From positions 62,001 to 126,000 of the forward strand of contig NZ_FRAS01000007.1 in NCBI RefSeq assembly GCF_900142395.1: a stretch of DNA of 64,000 bases. The letters are read 5' to 3'. The notes under the pieces were generated by a model that worked only from the letters and a program-made list of their open reading frames with translations, ran no database searches and was not told the DNA's origin. Below, in pieces: positions 40,942 through 49,899 of the stretch. Origin of the DNA: Hymenobacter psychrotolerans DSM 18569 (GTDB lineage: Bacteria > Bacteroidota > Bacteroidia > Cytophagales > Hymenobacteraceae). The stretch's first letter is position 1, and each line of letters begins with the position of its first letter. The translations under genes were made by a program, and so were the position numbers.

Positions 40942-42603
40942 TTACTCGATGCGAAACCAGTCGATGTCGGCGTTGCCGGAGTCGTTGAACCTGGCGGCGC
41001 GGGTGCAGAACAGGCCCACTTTGGCCCCAATCCATTTGCCCTCCACAGCCTGAAACTCGGTGCCCAGCGGCTGGAACTGCTGCCCGTCGGAGCTGTAGCT
41101 GAACTGGCACTTGGCCCCCGGCTTCACGGCCACGCGCAGGTATATTGGTTGGTTGGGCTGCGGCACGGCTACCGGCGCCGTGGTGGTTTCGGGGCTGCCT
41201 TTATCGGCTTTGCGGCACACGCTCTGGCTGAGCTGCAGCTTGCCGCCCACGTTGGTCAGCGAGATATAGGCGTAGTCGAGGCCCATCATCACCAGTCCCA
41301 GCTTCTCGCCCCCGGCCCGCGACTGAAACGTGAGCTTGGTGGTGGCGGTGAAAGTTTCGGCGGGGAGCTTTTGCAGCAGCAGGTTGGGCAGCTGCCACAG
41401 GTTTTTGTAGTTCTCGGGCAGCGGCATGGCGTACAGGCGCAGGTAGCCCAGCGGCCCGTTCAGAAACGCCCAGTAGTCCTGCGGATTGGCGTGCCACTGC
41501 CACTGCAGGCCCAGTTGGTTGCTGCTAAACTCATCGGAAGTGGCGGGCGTGGCCAGCGGCTGGGCTTTGCCTTTGATGCGAGGTTTCCGATACGTCAGCA
41601 CGGGCTGGCCTTTGCCGTCGCCGTCCGCGTCTTCGCCAATCACCGGCCAGTCGTTTTTCCAGACCATCGGCTGCAGATGCACGACGCGGCCGTAGGGGCC
41701 CTGGTCCTGGAAGTGCAGAAACCAGTCCTCGCCGGTGTTGGTATCGACCCAGGCGCCCTGGTGCGGGCCGTTGATGGGCGTTTTGCCCTGGTCCATCACA
41801 ATCCGCTCTTCGTAGGGGCCATACACGCTTTTGGAGCGCAGCACCAGCTGCCAGCCGGTAGGTACGCCGCCGGCCGGCGCGAAAATGTAGTAGTAGCCGT
41901 TGCGCTTGTAGAACTTGGGACCTTCCAGCGTCGGATGCGCCGCGTGCCCGTCATACACCAGCGCATCGGGGCCGTGCTGGCTCAGGCCGTCGGCTGCCAT
42001 CGGCGAAACTGCCAAGATGGTTTTGATGCCGGCCCGGGAACCCGCGAAACCGTGCACGAGGTAAGCTTTGCCATCCGTGTCCCAAAGCGGGCAGGGGTCA
42101 ATCCAGCCGCTGGCCTCCTTGATGCAGACCGGCGTCGACCAGGGCCCGGCCGGGTTCTTCGCCTTGGTCACGAAGATGCCTAGGTCGGGGTCGGGGTAAT
42201 AGATGTAGAATTCCTTGTTGTGGTAGCGCAGTGCCGGGGCCCAGACGCCGTTGCCGTGCTGCGGCTCGCGGTAGCGCAGTTTCGGCAGCTGCTCCTGAAA
42301 AGCCGCGCCAATAAGCGTCCAGTTCACCAGGTCGCGGGAGTGGAGAATCTGCAGGCCCGGGGCGGAGTTGAAACTGGAGGAAGTCAGGTAGAAGTCATCG
42401 CCTACCCGAATGGCATCGGGGTCAGAATAGTCGGCGTACAGCACGGGATTTTTGTAGCTGCCGTTGCCTAAGTCCGGCACCCACACTTTCGATAGGCTTG
42501 TCTGGGCCTGGCTTGCAGCAGGGGAAAGCATAGCCACTACCAGCCAGCAAAGACAGATGGCCGAAATAGAGAGAAGGCGCTGAAAGGGTGATTTGAACGT
42601 CAT
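40942..42603 (-). CDS. GH43 glycoside hydrolase (xylosidase/arabinofuranosidase type), secreted
   Basis: A 553-residue secreted hydrolase. Signal peptide 1-33 (FQRLLSISAICLCWLVVAMLSP..SQA). The five-bladed propeller has the catalytic base Asp61 in YSDPDAIRVGDDFYL, the pKa-modulating Asp in SGWIDPCPLWDTDGK, and the general acid Glu in HPTLEGPKFY. A C-terminal beta-sandwich of about 190 residues (from about 360, starting near TSDEFSSNQLGLQW) is usual in GH43 subfamilies that act on xylan side chains or arabinan. It is the first gene of the xylose operon, so it likely feeds xylose into XylA. The ATG at 42603 starts the signal peptide. Confidence 0.92.
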   Translation of the reverse strand: MTFKSPFQRLLSISAICLCWLVVAMLSPAASQAQTSLSKVWVPDLGNGSYKNPVLYADYSDPDAIRVGDDFYLTSSSFNSAPGLQILHSRDLVNWTLIGAAFQEQLPKLRYREPQHGNGVWAPALRYHNKEFYIYYPDPDLGIFVTKAKNPAGPWSTPVCIKEASGWIDPCPLWDTDGKAYLVHGFAGSRAGIKTILAVSPMAADGLSQHGPDALVYDGHAAHPTLEGPKFYKRNGYYYIFAPAGGVPTGWQLVLRSKSVYGPYEERIVMDQGKTPINGPHQGAWVDTNTGEDWFLHFQDQGPYGRVVHLQPMVWKNDWPVIGEDADGDGKGQPVLTYRKPRIKGKAQPLATPATSDEFSSNQLGLQWQWHANPQDYWAFLNGPLGYLRLYAMPLPENYKNLWQLPNLLLQKLPAETFTATTKLTFQSRAGGEKLGLVMMGLDYAYISLTNVGGKLQLSQSVCRKADKGSPETTTAPVAVPQPNQPIYLRVAVKPGAKCQFSYSSDGQQFQPLGTEFQAVEGKWIGAKVGLFCTRAARFNDSGNADIDWFRIE

Positions 42604-42664
42604 AGAGGTGGTAGGTGGAAGTCGGCAGCAAGGTCCGAAACGCAACCCACGTCTTAGGCTGAAG

Positions 42665-42672
42665 CAAATATA
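42665..42672 (-). promoter_or_regulatory. -7 box of the xylose operon
   Basis: The minus strand reads TATATTTG, an exact TAnnTTTG element 61 bases before the GH43 ATG. The first operator lies just upstream, in the -33/-7 spacer region. A -33 TTG is not evident, which may mean activator help. Confidence 0.65.
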
Positions 42673-42679
42673 AAGTTTT

Positions 42680-42693
42680 CGGAAACGTTTCCG
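42680..42693. promoter_or_regulatory. LacI-type operator 1 of the xylose operon
   Basis: CGGAAACGTTTCCG is a perfect 14-base palindrome of the LacI/GalR class, overlapping the promoter spacer. Confidence 0.8.
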
Positions 42694-42745
42694 CTATGAC
42701 GCGTGATTTTTTGTAAAAAAGCATCTTGAGTGGGTCGCACGCGTC

Positions 42746-42759
42746 CGGAAACGTTTCCG
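42746..42759. promoter_or_regulatory. LacI-type operator 2 of the xylose operon
   Basis: A second, identical CGGAAACGTTTCCG, 66 bases from the first centre to centre. The spacing would allow looping by a tetrameric regulator or cooperative binding of two dimers. Confidence 0.8.
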
Positions 42760-42939
42760 AATTAGTTTAAAAGTAAAGTCTGGATAGAAGAACCCTATCG
42801 GATCCAGCAGAGCTGTTGGCTTACTTGTACTGAGTAATTCATAAGGTAGAATCGTTGATTTGTGCGATATATGCCGCGTTTAGTGTCTGCTACCTTTACA
42901 ATAACGTATGTTTCTTTGTAGGAATAAATGCTTGCACGT

Positions 42940-43353
42940 ATGAAACCAATAGAATCGTCTGCTTTGGCTCTTCTGGATCTGCGGTGTCCCCGCTGCCACC
43001 AGGGCAACCTATTCTCAGCGCGGGCTTACTCTACCAGATTTGCGGAAATGCCGGCTCACTGCCCCGTCTGTAATGTCGCCTACGAACCCGAGCCCGGATT
43101 CTACTGGGGGGCCATGTTCGTGAGCTACGCGTTTTCAGTGGCCATTTTTGCGCTCGGCGGTGTCATCTGCTATTATCTGCTCAACGACCCCGATGTGTGG
43201 GTATATGTGCTCACCGTTGCTCTTATTGTTGTAACTACAATGCCTTTGGTGCTGCGCTACTCGCGTGCTCTTATGCTGTATCTGTTCGGTGGCATCCGCT
43301 ACAATCCGCGCTACGGCAGCACTGCCCGCAACGACTCCGCCCCGCCCCGCTAG
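42940..43353 (+). CDS. DUF983 family membrane protein
   Basis: A 137-residue protein with two N-terminal zinc-knuckle pairs (CPRC at 16-19 and CPVC at 41-44), the sequence CNVAYEPEPGFYWGAMFVSYAFS, and two TM helices at about 58-82 and 88-112. This is the DUF983 family, function unknown, common in Bacteroidota and Alphaproteobacteria. An ATG at 42928 would add four residues; the one at 42940 (MKPIESSALALLDLRC) is slightly preferred. A TACCTTTA element near 42889 is a possible -7 box. It stands alone, divergent from the xylose operon. Confidence 0.82.
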   Translation: MKPIESSALALLDLRCPRCHQGNLFSARAYSTRFAEMPAHCPVCNVAYEPEPGFYWGAMFVSYAFSVAIFALGGVICYYLLNDPDVWVYVLTVALIVVTTMPLVLRYSRALMLYLFGGIRYNPRYGSTARNDSAPPR

Positions 43354-43370
43354 CCCAGCACAAGCAAGTC

Positions 43371-43437
43371 AGCTACAGAAAGGCCGCCATGCCCCGATTA
43401 CCCTTCCAGGTAGCGGCGTGGCGGCCTTTCTGTAGCT
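43371..43437. repeat. 19-bp perfect inverted repeat between DUF983 and AraC genes
   Basis: Arms AGCTACAGAAAGGCCGCCA (43371-43389) and its exact complement (43419-43437) with a 29-base loop. It may act as a bidirectional terminator, but it lacks a T-run. Confidence 0.7.
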
Positions 43438-43485
43438 TGCGCAGGAAACCAAGTGGTAGCTGCACGCCACTGGAAATGCCTCCGT

Positions 43486-44349
43486 ATGAAAACGCCTGCT
43501 TTGCCGGTTCTGGCGCTGGACACTTTTCCGCACAAGCACAGCGCCCGGCAATACTACATAGAGCGGCTGGAGGTGCACGTGGGCCGGTTCCCGATAGTGC
43601 ACGAGCCGCATGCCCACGACTTCTACCTGTTGCTTTATGTTACGCACGGCCAAGGCAGCCATACCATCGACCTGATAACGTATGACTTGCAGCCGGGAAG
43701 CCTGTTCTTTGTGGTGCCCGGTCAGGTGCATTCCTGGCAGCTGCCCGCCGATGCGCAAGGCTATATTCTGTTCTTCTCCGCCGGGTTCTACTTGCAGCAA
43801 TACGCCGCAACCCGGCTAACCGAGTACCCGTTTTTCAATCCGGCCCACCAGCCAGTGCTATATCTGCCGCCCGATGAAGCCGATATTCTGACGCTTTTTC
43901 GGCGCATCTATACCGAAGAAGAGGCGCAGGCCCCCAACCACGCGGTGGTAGTAAGGGCCTACCTGTTTCTGATACTGGAGCTGGCCTCCCGCTCGTATGC
44001 CGGCGCTTTGCAGGCCCAGACTACGTACGGGCTGCTGCAGGTGCGCGAGTTTGGCCTGCTGCTCAACCAGTACTTTCGCGCCGAGAAAACGGTGCGCTAC
44101 TACGCCGGGCGGCTGCACCTCACGCCCAATCATCTGAATGCTATTTGCCGGCGCATTCTCAACAAAACAGCCAGCCAGCTCATCCACGAGAGAGTAGTGA
44201 TAGAGGCCAAACGGCTGCTGAGCCACTCGGCACAGACGGTAACGCAGGTTGCAGACGCACTGGGCTTCGACGATGCATCGTATTTCGCGCGCTACTTCCG
44301 CAAGTACACAGGCTCGGCGCCGGAAGCCTTCCGCCAGCAACTGCCTTAG
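43486..44349 (+). CDS. AraC-family transcriptional regulator
   Basis: A 287-residue regulator with an N-terminal cupin-type sensory domain (HEPHAHDFYLLLYVTHG, metal/ligand-type HxH; GSLFFVVPGQVHSWQLP) and a C-terminal AraC double HTH. The first HTH contains YYAGRLHLTPNHLNAICRRI, and the second has VTQVADALGFDDASYFARYF followed by FRKYTGSAPEAFR. The ligand is unknown, perhaps a sugar. The ATG at 43486 begins MKTPALPVLALDTFP, a normal start. It is followed by a 380-base gap and then the glycan locus, whose expression it could control (inference). Confidence 0.88.
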   Translation: MKTPALPVLALDTFPHKHSARQYYIERLEVHVGRFPIVHEPHAHDFYLLLYVTHGQGSHTIDLITYDLQPGSLFFVVPGQVHSWQLPADAQGYILFFSAGFYLQQYAATRLTEYPFFNPAHQPVLYLPPDEADILTLFRRIYTEEEAQAPNHAVVVRAYLFLILELASRSYAGALQAQTTYGLLQVREFGLLLNQYFRAEKTVRYYAGRLHLTPNHLNAICRRILNKTASQLIHERVVIEAKRLLSHSAQTVTQVADALGFDDASYFARYFRKYTGSAPEAFRQQLP

Positions 44350-44733
44350 CTGAGCAAGACCGGCCCATGTAAGGGGGCGTGTCTATCGGTCTGAGCCCTT
44401 TACTGTAGTATAGCACTATTCTAAGCGCGTATGATTCCGAAACTGAGAGGAAGAATGTGCCGGCTGCTTGTATAGGAAGGCCGCGGCTCTAAGTGGTTAT
44501 ATTGTTTTCGGGAATAGTTCAGTATATCAGCTAGTTGTATCGTGGTGATTGACTGTTTACACCACACGGTATTGCTGAATCATTTGTAGAATATTTTATC
44601 TCAAAATGTAAATTTGTTATATTTATTATTGTTTAAAGAATAAAAAATTGTTTATTTGTCCTGTAACCGCTCCTCTTCTCTCTACCGTTCCCGCTTCTTG
44701 CCTGGTAGTAACCTCTACTTATGCCGCACCCAC
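44350..44733 (+). other. AT-rich gene-free stretch with glycan-locus promoter
   Basis: No coding frame. The last 150 bases are markedly AT-rich (runs of TTATATTTATTATT). TTG (44584-44586), a 22-base spacer and TAAATTTG (44609-44616) form a plausible promoter with a slightly long spacer for the next gene. Confidence 0.55.
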
Positions 44734-46131
44734 ATGGAACGCTACAGACACTACACGGATTCCTCACGCGTTGCCCTGCTACTGGCTGACGTACTGCTCA
44801 TTTATGGCGCCTTTCGTCTGGCTGGCCGTATCTGCCTCGACAATTGGTCTTTCGCCAATTACTACCCGTACTTCTTCGTCATTTTCGTGCTGCTCTGGTG
44901 GATTTTGTCCGGGCAGTACGCCAATATCTACCGCGTCGACCGGCTCATCACGTATCCGGAGAAGCTGCTGTATCTGATCCGGACTTTTCTGCTGCACGCT
45001 GCCATTGTATTGCTGGCCGTAGTAGCTGGCCAAATGAAGTGGCCACCGGCGCAGTATCTGTTTTCGGTGTACAGCCTCTCAATGATTGGAGTAGTGTCGG
45101 GGCGCTTCCTGATTACGTTTCTCAACCGTGCTTACTACCAGCATGTTGCGAAGGCCAGCAGCCGCTTCGTGATTGTGGGTACCAGTGAAAGCAGCCAGGA
45201 ACTTTACCATTTTCTGGCTTCCCACGACCCGGTTGGCAACAGGTTTATGGGCTTCTTCTCCGACGAGCCGGCTTCCCCCGGCCTGAAGCCGATGCTGCGC
45301 GGAAGAATAGCTGAGCTGCAGGACTATTGCCTGCGCGAGGAAGTAAACGACATCTATTTCACGCTGCCGCTGGACCGCCGGCAGCTTATCGAAGAAATAT
45401 CTCAATTCGCCGACGAGCATTTTCTGGCATTTCGCATTGTGCCGGACTTCAAGGGCACTATGCGCAAAGACGTGAACGTGTATTTCTATGACCACCTGCC
45501 CATCCTGACCATCCGGCACGAGCCTTTGGGTATCCGTACCAATCAGGTGCTCAAGCGCCTCTTCGATATTGCGTTTGCCGGGCTGGTGATTACGCTGGCT
45601 TTCCCAGTGATTATGCCGCTGCTGGCCCTTATCATCAAGCTGGATTCGCCAGGGCCGGTGTTTTTCAAGCAGATGCGCCCTGGCAAGCGCAACCAGTTGT
45701 TTCCGTGCTACAAGCTGCGCACCATGCGCACCGACCACGGCCGCACCGAGCTGCAGGCCACCAAAAACGACGTGCGCGTGACCCGGGTGGGCCAGTATCT
45801 GCGCAAGTACAACCTCGACGAGCTGCCGCAGTTTTTCAATGTGCTGCTCGGCCATATGTCGGTGGTAGGGCCGCGCCCCAACATGATTTCGCAGCTGGAA
45901 GAATACAGCAAGCACATCCGCACCTATCAGTTGCGCCACGCCGTCACGCCCGGCATCACGGGCTACGCGCAGGTGAACGGCTACCGCGGCGAAACCCGGG
46001 AGGCCGGCACCATGGAAAAGCGCGTGGAATACGACCTGAAATACGTGGAAAACTGGTCGTTTGGGCTGGATCTGAAAATTATCGGGCAAACCGTCTGGAA
46101 CATGGTGCGCGGCGAGAAAAACGCCTACTAA
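44734..46131 (+). CDS. Exopolysaccharide polyprenyl glycosylphosphotransferase (WcaJ/WbaP-like)
   Basis: A 465-residue membrane enzyme that starts a repeat unit by moving a hexose-1-phosphate from a nucleotide sugar to undecaprenyl phosphate. About four TM helices at the N-terminus (from [15 protein letters not shown]), a Rossmann-like central domain ([15 protein letters not shown]), one more TM near 280 ([17 protein letters not shown]), then the bacterial sugar transferase core with [41 protein letters not shown] and [10 protein letters not shown]. The start at 44734 is chosen for MERYRHYTD before TM1. It is the first gene of the glycan locus, and the WecB gene follows 52 bases later. Confidence 0.93.
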   Translation: MERYRHYTDSSRVALLLADVLLIYGAFRLAGRICLDNWSFANYYPYFFVIFVLLWWILSGQYANIYRVDRLITYPEKLLYLIRTFLLHAAIVLLAVVAGQMKWPPAQYLFSVYSLSMIGVVSGRFLITFLNRAYYQHVAKASSRFVIVGTSESSQELYHFLASHDPVGNRFMGFFSDEPASPGLKPMLRGRIAELQDYCLREEVNDIYFTLPLDRRQLIEEISQFADEHFLAFRIVPDFKGTMRKDVNVYFYDHLPILTIRHEPLGIRTNQVLKRLFDIAFAGLVITLAFPVIMPLLALIIKLDSPGPVFFKQMRPGKRNQLFPCYKLRTMRTDHGRTELQATKNDVRVTRVGQYLRKYNLDELPQFFNVLLGHMSVVGPRPNMISQLEEYSKHIRTYQLRHAVTPGITGYAQVNGYRGETREAGTMEKRVEYDLKYVENWSFGLDLKIIGQTVWNMVRGEKNAY

Positions 46132-46183
46132 ACGTCGCCTGGTCCGGTAGTTACGCTACTTCTCCTTTATAGAGTGCATCAGA

Positions 46184-46966
46184 ATGCTTCCTAAACGCTA
46201 CGTGCTGGACTCGCGCATCTCTACCGGCACGGCCCCGGAGTTTGTGGATGCCATTCTGCGGCTGGGAGAAGCGCGCTGTTCGGCGTACGTCTGCTTTACC
46301 AACGTGCACATGCTGGTGGAAGCTCACTCAAATCCCGGCTTCCAGCAGGTGCTGAACCATGCCGCCATTGCAGCCCCGGATGGCAGTCCGGTGGCGGCGG
46401 CGGTTGGCTGGTTCAACCGGGGGCAGCGGCAGGAGCGGGTAGCCGGTATGGACCTGCTGCCCGCCCTGCTCGCCGAAGCCGCCCGGCGGCAGCAGTCGGT
46501 GTATTTCTACGGCACTACCGAGCAGGTGCTGGAGGCTATTGTGGCCCGGGCCCGGCACGAGCTGCCCGGCCTGCGCGTAGCCGGCACCTACGCCCCGCCG
46601 TTTCGGCCTCTCTCGCCCGAAGAAGACGAGGCCGCAGTAGCAGCTATCAACGCCGCCGACCCTGATCTGCTGTTTGTAGCCCTGGGGTGTCCGCGCCAGG
46701 AAAACTGGATGGCCAGCCATCGGGGGCGCATCCGGGCCTGTATGCTGGGAGTGGGCCAGGCCTTTCACGTATATGCCGGGCTGGAGCGCCGCCTGCCGGT
46801 GTGGGCGCGGCGCTTATGGCTGGAGTGGGCCTACCGGCTTTGGCTGGAACCCCAGCGGCTCTGGCGCCGCTACCTCACCACCAATACTCGCTTCGTGTAT
46901 TTCGTGCTGCGCCGCGCTATAGCCCAATACGCGGGCCGACCCCATCACCAGCGAATAGTAGTATAG
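46184..46966 (+). CDS. WecB/TagA/CpsF family glycosyltransferase
   Basis: A 260-residue soluble GT26 enzyme. It adds a HexNAc or HexNAcA to a lipid-linked acceptor, the second sugar in WecB- and TagA-type pathways. Conserved features: CFTNVHMLVEA, IAAPDGSPV (active-site Asp), VAGMDLLPALLAEAARR, VYFYGTTEQVLE, and LLFVALGCPRQENWM, with the C-terminal EWAYRLWLEPQRLWRRY membrane-association helix. ATG at 46184 is natural. It follows the phosphoglycosyl transferase and probably acts right after it. Confidence 0.92.
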   Translation: MLPKRYVLDSRISTGTAPEFVDAILRLGEARCSAYVCFTNVHMLVEAHSNPGFQQVLNHAAIAAPDGSPVAAAVGWFNRGQRQERVAGMDLLPALLAEAARRQQSVYFYGTTEQVLEAIVARARHELPGLRVAGTYAPPFRPLSPEEDEAAVAAINAADPDLLFVALGCPRQENWMASHRGRIRACMLGVGQAFHVYAGLERRLPVWARRLWLEWAYRLWLEPQRLWRRYLTTNTRFVYFVLRRAIAQYAGRPHHQRIVV

Positions 46967-46991
46967 TTTTTAAAATAAATAATAATTTTTA

Positions 46992-47021
46992 TTGATATTA
47001 TTATAGTAATTGCTATCTTTC
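46992..47021 (+). promoter_or_regulatory. Promoter of the sugar-nucleotide cassette
   Basis: TTG (46992-46994), a 19-base spacer and TATCTTTC (47014-47021) form a near-consensus TTG-N19-TAnnTTTG promoter in an AT-rich patch after the WecB stop, 94 bases before the next ATG. Confidence 0.6.
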
Positions 47022-47114
47022 GTTAGCCCAAAGTAAAAGGGCCGCCAATAGCACAGCCTCTGATCAGGAAGTAGAGTTTTCTTCGGTCTTGTTCCCCTCA
47101 ATTTTTTTGTACGT

Positions 47115-48005
47115 ATGAAAGCGGTAATTCTGGCGGGGGGCTATGGCACCCGCATAAGCGAAGAAAGCGGCGTGCGGCCCAAGCCCATGGTAGAAATAGG
47201 CGGCAAGCCTATTCTGTGGCACATCATGAAAATCTATGCCCACCACGGCATCCGCGACTTTGTGATTTGCTGCGGATATAAGGGGCACATGATCAAACAG
47301 TACTTTTCCGATTACTTCCTGCACAACGCCGACGTCACGTTTCGGATGGACCGCAACGAGATGCAGGTGCACCGCAACAACACCGAGCCCTGGAACGTGA
47401 CGCTGGTAGATACCGGCCAGGAAACAATGACCGGCGGCCGCCTGCGCCGCGTGCGCGAGTACCTCGACGACAGCACGTTCTGCCTGACCTATGGCGATGG
47501 AGTAGGGGACGTAAATATCCGGGAGGCCATCCGCTACCACCGGCAGCAGGGCACATTGGCCACCCTCACGGCCGTGCGCCAGCCCGGCCGGTTCGGGGTG
47601 TTCAACCTGCACGACCATTCCGGGCAGGTTGAAAGCTTCACCGAGAAGCCCGAAGGCACCGAAACGCCCTGGATTAACGGCGGCTTCTTCGTGCTGGAGC
47701 CGGCGGTGCTGGACTACATCGACAGCGACGACACCATGTGGGAAAAAGCGCCGCTGGAGCGCCTCGCTACAGAAGGGCAGCTGGCCGCCTTCCGGCATAC
47801 CGGCTTCTGGCAGCCCATGGATACCCTGCGCGACCGAAACATGCTGGAAGAGCTCTGGCAGAAAGGCCAGGCGCAGTGGAAAGTATGGGGCACTGCCCCC
47901 GAGAGTACCGCGCCCGACCCCGTGCTGGCCGAAATTCTGGCCACGCCCGTGCTGGCACCCGCCGGCCAGCGGGTGGCCGCGCCCACCATTATGCCGGCCG
48001 GCTAA
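47115..48005 (+). CDS. rfbF: Glucose-1-phosphate cytidylyltransferase
   Basis: A 296-residue nucleotidyltransferase that joins CTP and glucose-1-phosphate to form CDP-glucose. The N-terminal [20 protein letters not shown] is the NTP-binding signature with the R-x5-KP motif, followed by [30 protein letters not shown], and later [12 protein letters not shown] with the metal-binding Asp, and the RfbF-typical [17 protein letters not shown]. It is about 40 residues longer than usual at the C-terminus (Ala/Pro-rich tail of no clear role). CDP-glucose 4,6-dehydratase is not next to it; the following SDR may replace it. It heads a seven-gene run on one strand. Confidence 0.93.
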   Translation: MKAVILAGGYGTRISEESGVRPKPMVEIGGKPILWHIMKIYAHHGIRDFVICCGYKGHMIKQYFSDYFLHNADVTFRMDRNEMQVHRNNTEPWNVTLVDTGQETMTGGRLRRVREYLDDSTFCLTYGDGVGDVNIREAIRYHRQQGTLATLTAVRQPGRFGVFNLHDHSGQVESFTEKPEGTETPWINGGFFVLEPAVLDYIDSDDTMWEKAPLERLATEGQLAAFRHTGFWQPMDTLRDRNMLEELWQKGQAQWKVWGTAPESTAPDPVLAEILATPVLAPAGQRVAAPTIMPAG

Positions 48006-48120
48006 ATCCACTCTTTTCCTGCTGTAAGAAGTCCGGCTCAGCCCCGCAACGGAGGCTGCTGGGGCAGTCCATGTTCTTTCCGGTAGCAGGCGCTACCCAC
48101 AATCTACTTCCCGAAGTCTT

Positions 48121-49212
48121 ATGAACCGCATCCTCATTACTGGCAACATGGGCTACGTCGGGCCCGGCGTTGTGCGGCACCTGCGCCAGCAGTTTCCTCA
48201 GGCCGAGCTGATTGGCTACGACATGGGTTTTTTCGCGCACTGCCTGACCGGCGCCGCACGGCTGCCGGAGTCGCGGCTGGACCGGCAGATTTTCGGGGAT
48301 GTACGCCACCTGCCCACCGACATGCTGCAGGGCGTGGATGCCATTGTGCACCTCTCGGCCATCAGCAACGACCCCATGGGCCAGACCTACGAGGACGTAA
48401 CGATGGAAGTAAACCACCGGGCCGGCATCTGGCTGGCGCGCCGGGCCAAAGCCGCGGGCGTGCGGACCTTTGTGTTTGCCAGCTCCTGCAGCATCTACGG
48501 CGCCGGCGGCGAAGGTGCCAAAACCGAAACGTCGCAGGTGAACCCGCTTACGGCCTATGCCCGCTCCAAAGTGATGAGCGAGCAGGACCTCAGCACACTC
48601 GCCGACAACGACTTCTGCGTGACCTGCCTGCGCTTTGCTACGGCCTGCGGCTGGAGCGACCGGCTGCGCCTGGACCTGGTGGTGAATGATTTTGTGGCGG
48701 GCGCCGTAGCATCCGGCAACATCACCATTCTGAGCGACGGCACTCCCTGGCGGCCGCTGATTCATGTGCAGGACATGGCCCGTGCCATAGAATGGGCCCT
48801 GCACCGCCCTGCCAGCCACGGCGGCGCGTTCCTGGCCATCAATACCGGCTGCGACGCCTGGAACTACCAGGTGCGCGACTTAGCCCACGCCATTGCTGAA
48901 ATCATTCCGGGAACTGAGGTGAGCCTGAACGCCGCCGCGCCGCCCGACAAACGCTCCTACCGCGTCGATTTCAGCCTGTACCGCGACCTGGCTCCGGAGC
49001 ATCAGCCGCTGCGCACCCTGCGCGACACTATCAGCGAGCTGCGCGACGGCCTGCTGGCTATGAACTTCCGCGACGCCTCGTTCCGCTCGTCGCAGCTGAT
49101 GCGCCTGCGCGTGCTGACCAGCCTGCGCGAGTCCGGCGAGCTGACCGATGACCTGACCTGGGCGCAACCGGCTACCGTGCCGGCCGCAGTGCCCGCCGCC
49201 GTGCTCGTCTAG
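48121..49212 (+). CDS. NAD-dependent epimerase/dehydratase (extended SDR)
   Basis: A 363-residue SDR that would act on a nucleotide sugar. NAD motif TGNMGYVGPGV at 7-17 (GxxGYVG), SSCSIYG at 121-127 (catalytic Ser/Thr region), and Tyr146-x3-Lys150 in YARSK. The C-terminal half has HVQDMARAIEWAL and a substrate region RSYRVDFSLYRDLAP. It could be an epimerase, reductase or dehydratase of the CDP-sugar made by RfbF; the canonical CDP-glucose 4,6-dehydratase N-terminus is not seen. It lies 115 bases after rfbF. Confidence 0.88.
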   Translation: MNRILITGNMGYVGPGVVRHLRQQFPQAELIGYDMGFFAHCLTGAARLPESRLDRQIFGDVRHLPTDMLQGVDAIVHLSAISNDPMGQTYEDVTMEVNHRAGIWLARRAKAAGVRTFVFASSCSIYGAGGEGAKTETSQVNPLTAYARSKVMSEQDLSTLADNDFCVTCLRFATACGWSDRLRLDLVVNDFVAGAVASGNITILSDGTPWRPLIHVQDMARAIEWALHRPASHGGAFLAINTGCDAWNYQVRDLAHAIAEIIPGTEVSLNAAAPPDKRSYRVDFSLYRDLAPEHQPLRTLRDTISELRDGLLAMNFRDASFRSSQLMRLRVLTSLRESGELTDDLTWAQPATVPAAVPAAVLV

Positions 49213-49267
49213 CCGTTTCTGCCTCTCTTCTCTCCACCGTACGCCTACCTGCTTAATGACCTCCCGT

Positions 49268-49825
49268 ATGATTTTCACCGAAACCGAACTGCCCGGCGCC
49301 TTCATCATTGATGTAGAACGCATGTCTGATGAGCGGGGATTTTTCGCCCGTTCCTGGTGCGAAGATGAGTTTGCGGCTCACGGCATTCTGATGCCCCCTT
49401 TGCAGGCCAACGTTTCTTCCAATCCGAAGAAGGGCACGTTGCGCGGCATGCACTTTCAGCTGGCACCCCACGAGGAAACCAAGCTGGTGCGCTGCACCCG
49501 CGGCGCTGTCTACGATGTAATTGTGGACCTGCGCGAAGAGTCGCCGACCTATGGGCAGTGGCTGGGCGTGGAGTTGACGGCCGACTCGTTCCGGATGCTG
49601 TTCGTGCCGGCGCGCTTCGCCCACGGCTTCCTGACCCTCACCGACGACTCCGACGTGTGCTACCAGGTGTCGGCCAAATATGCGCCCGGTTCGGAGCGGG
49701 GGCTGCGCTGGGACGATCCGGCCATTGGCATCAAGTGGCCCATGAAGCCGGTGCTGATATCGGAGAAGGACCGCAGCCACCCGGAATTTCGCCTCCGGGT
49801 GCCAGCCGAGCAGGTCGAGAGCTGA
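49268..49825 (+). CDS. dTDP-4-dehydrorhamnose 3,5-epimerase family protein (RfbC-like)
   Basis: A 185-residue cupin-fold epimerase. The catalytic His is His62 in TLRGMHFQ, with further family motifs KLVRCTRGAVYDVIVDLR, FVPARFAHGFLTLTD, and a Tyr-containing CYQVSAKYAPGSERGLRWDDP. Relatives epimerise C3 and C5 (or only C3) of a 4-keto-6-deoxysugar bound to a nucleotide. In this context the donor is probably CDP-linked. An ATG at 49256 is also possible; MIFTETELPGAF is the family-like start. It is the third gene of the cassette. Confidence 0.9.
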   Translation: MIFTETELPGAFIIDVERMSDERGFFARSWCEDEFAAHGILMPPLQANVSSNPKKGTLRGMHFQLAPHEETKLVRCTRGAVYDVIVDLREESPTYGQWLGVELTADSFRMLFVPARFAHGFLTLTDDSDVCYQVSAKYAPGSERGLRWDDPAIGIKWPMKPVLISEKDRSHPEFRLRVPAEQVES

Positions 49826-49899
49826 GGCGCTGCTGACTGCTGTAGTGCGCGGGGCGGCCTTGCCTCGTGGCTGGTTCCACTTCCCAACTAACGCAACGT

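Noticed and set aside
40009..42183. 724-codon open frame antisense to xylB and the GH43 gene
   Set aside because: Runs across two well-supported genes on the other strand and has no recognisable domain.
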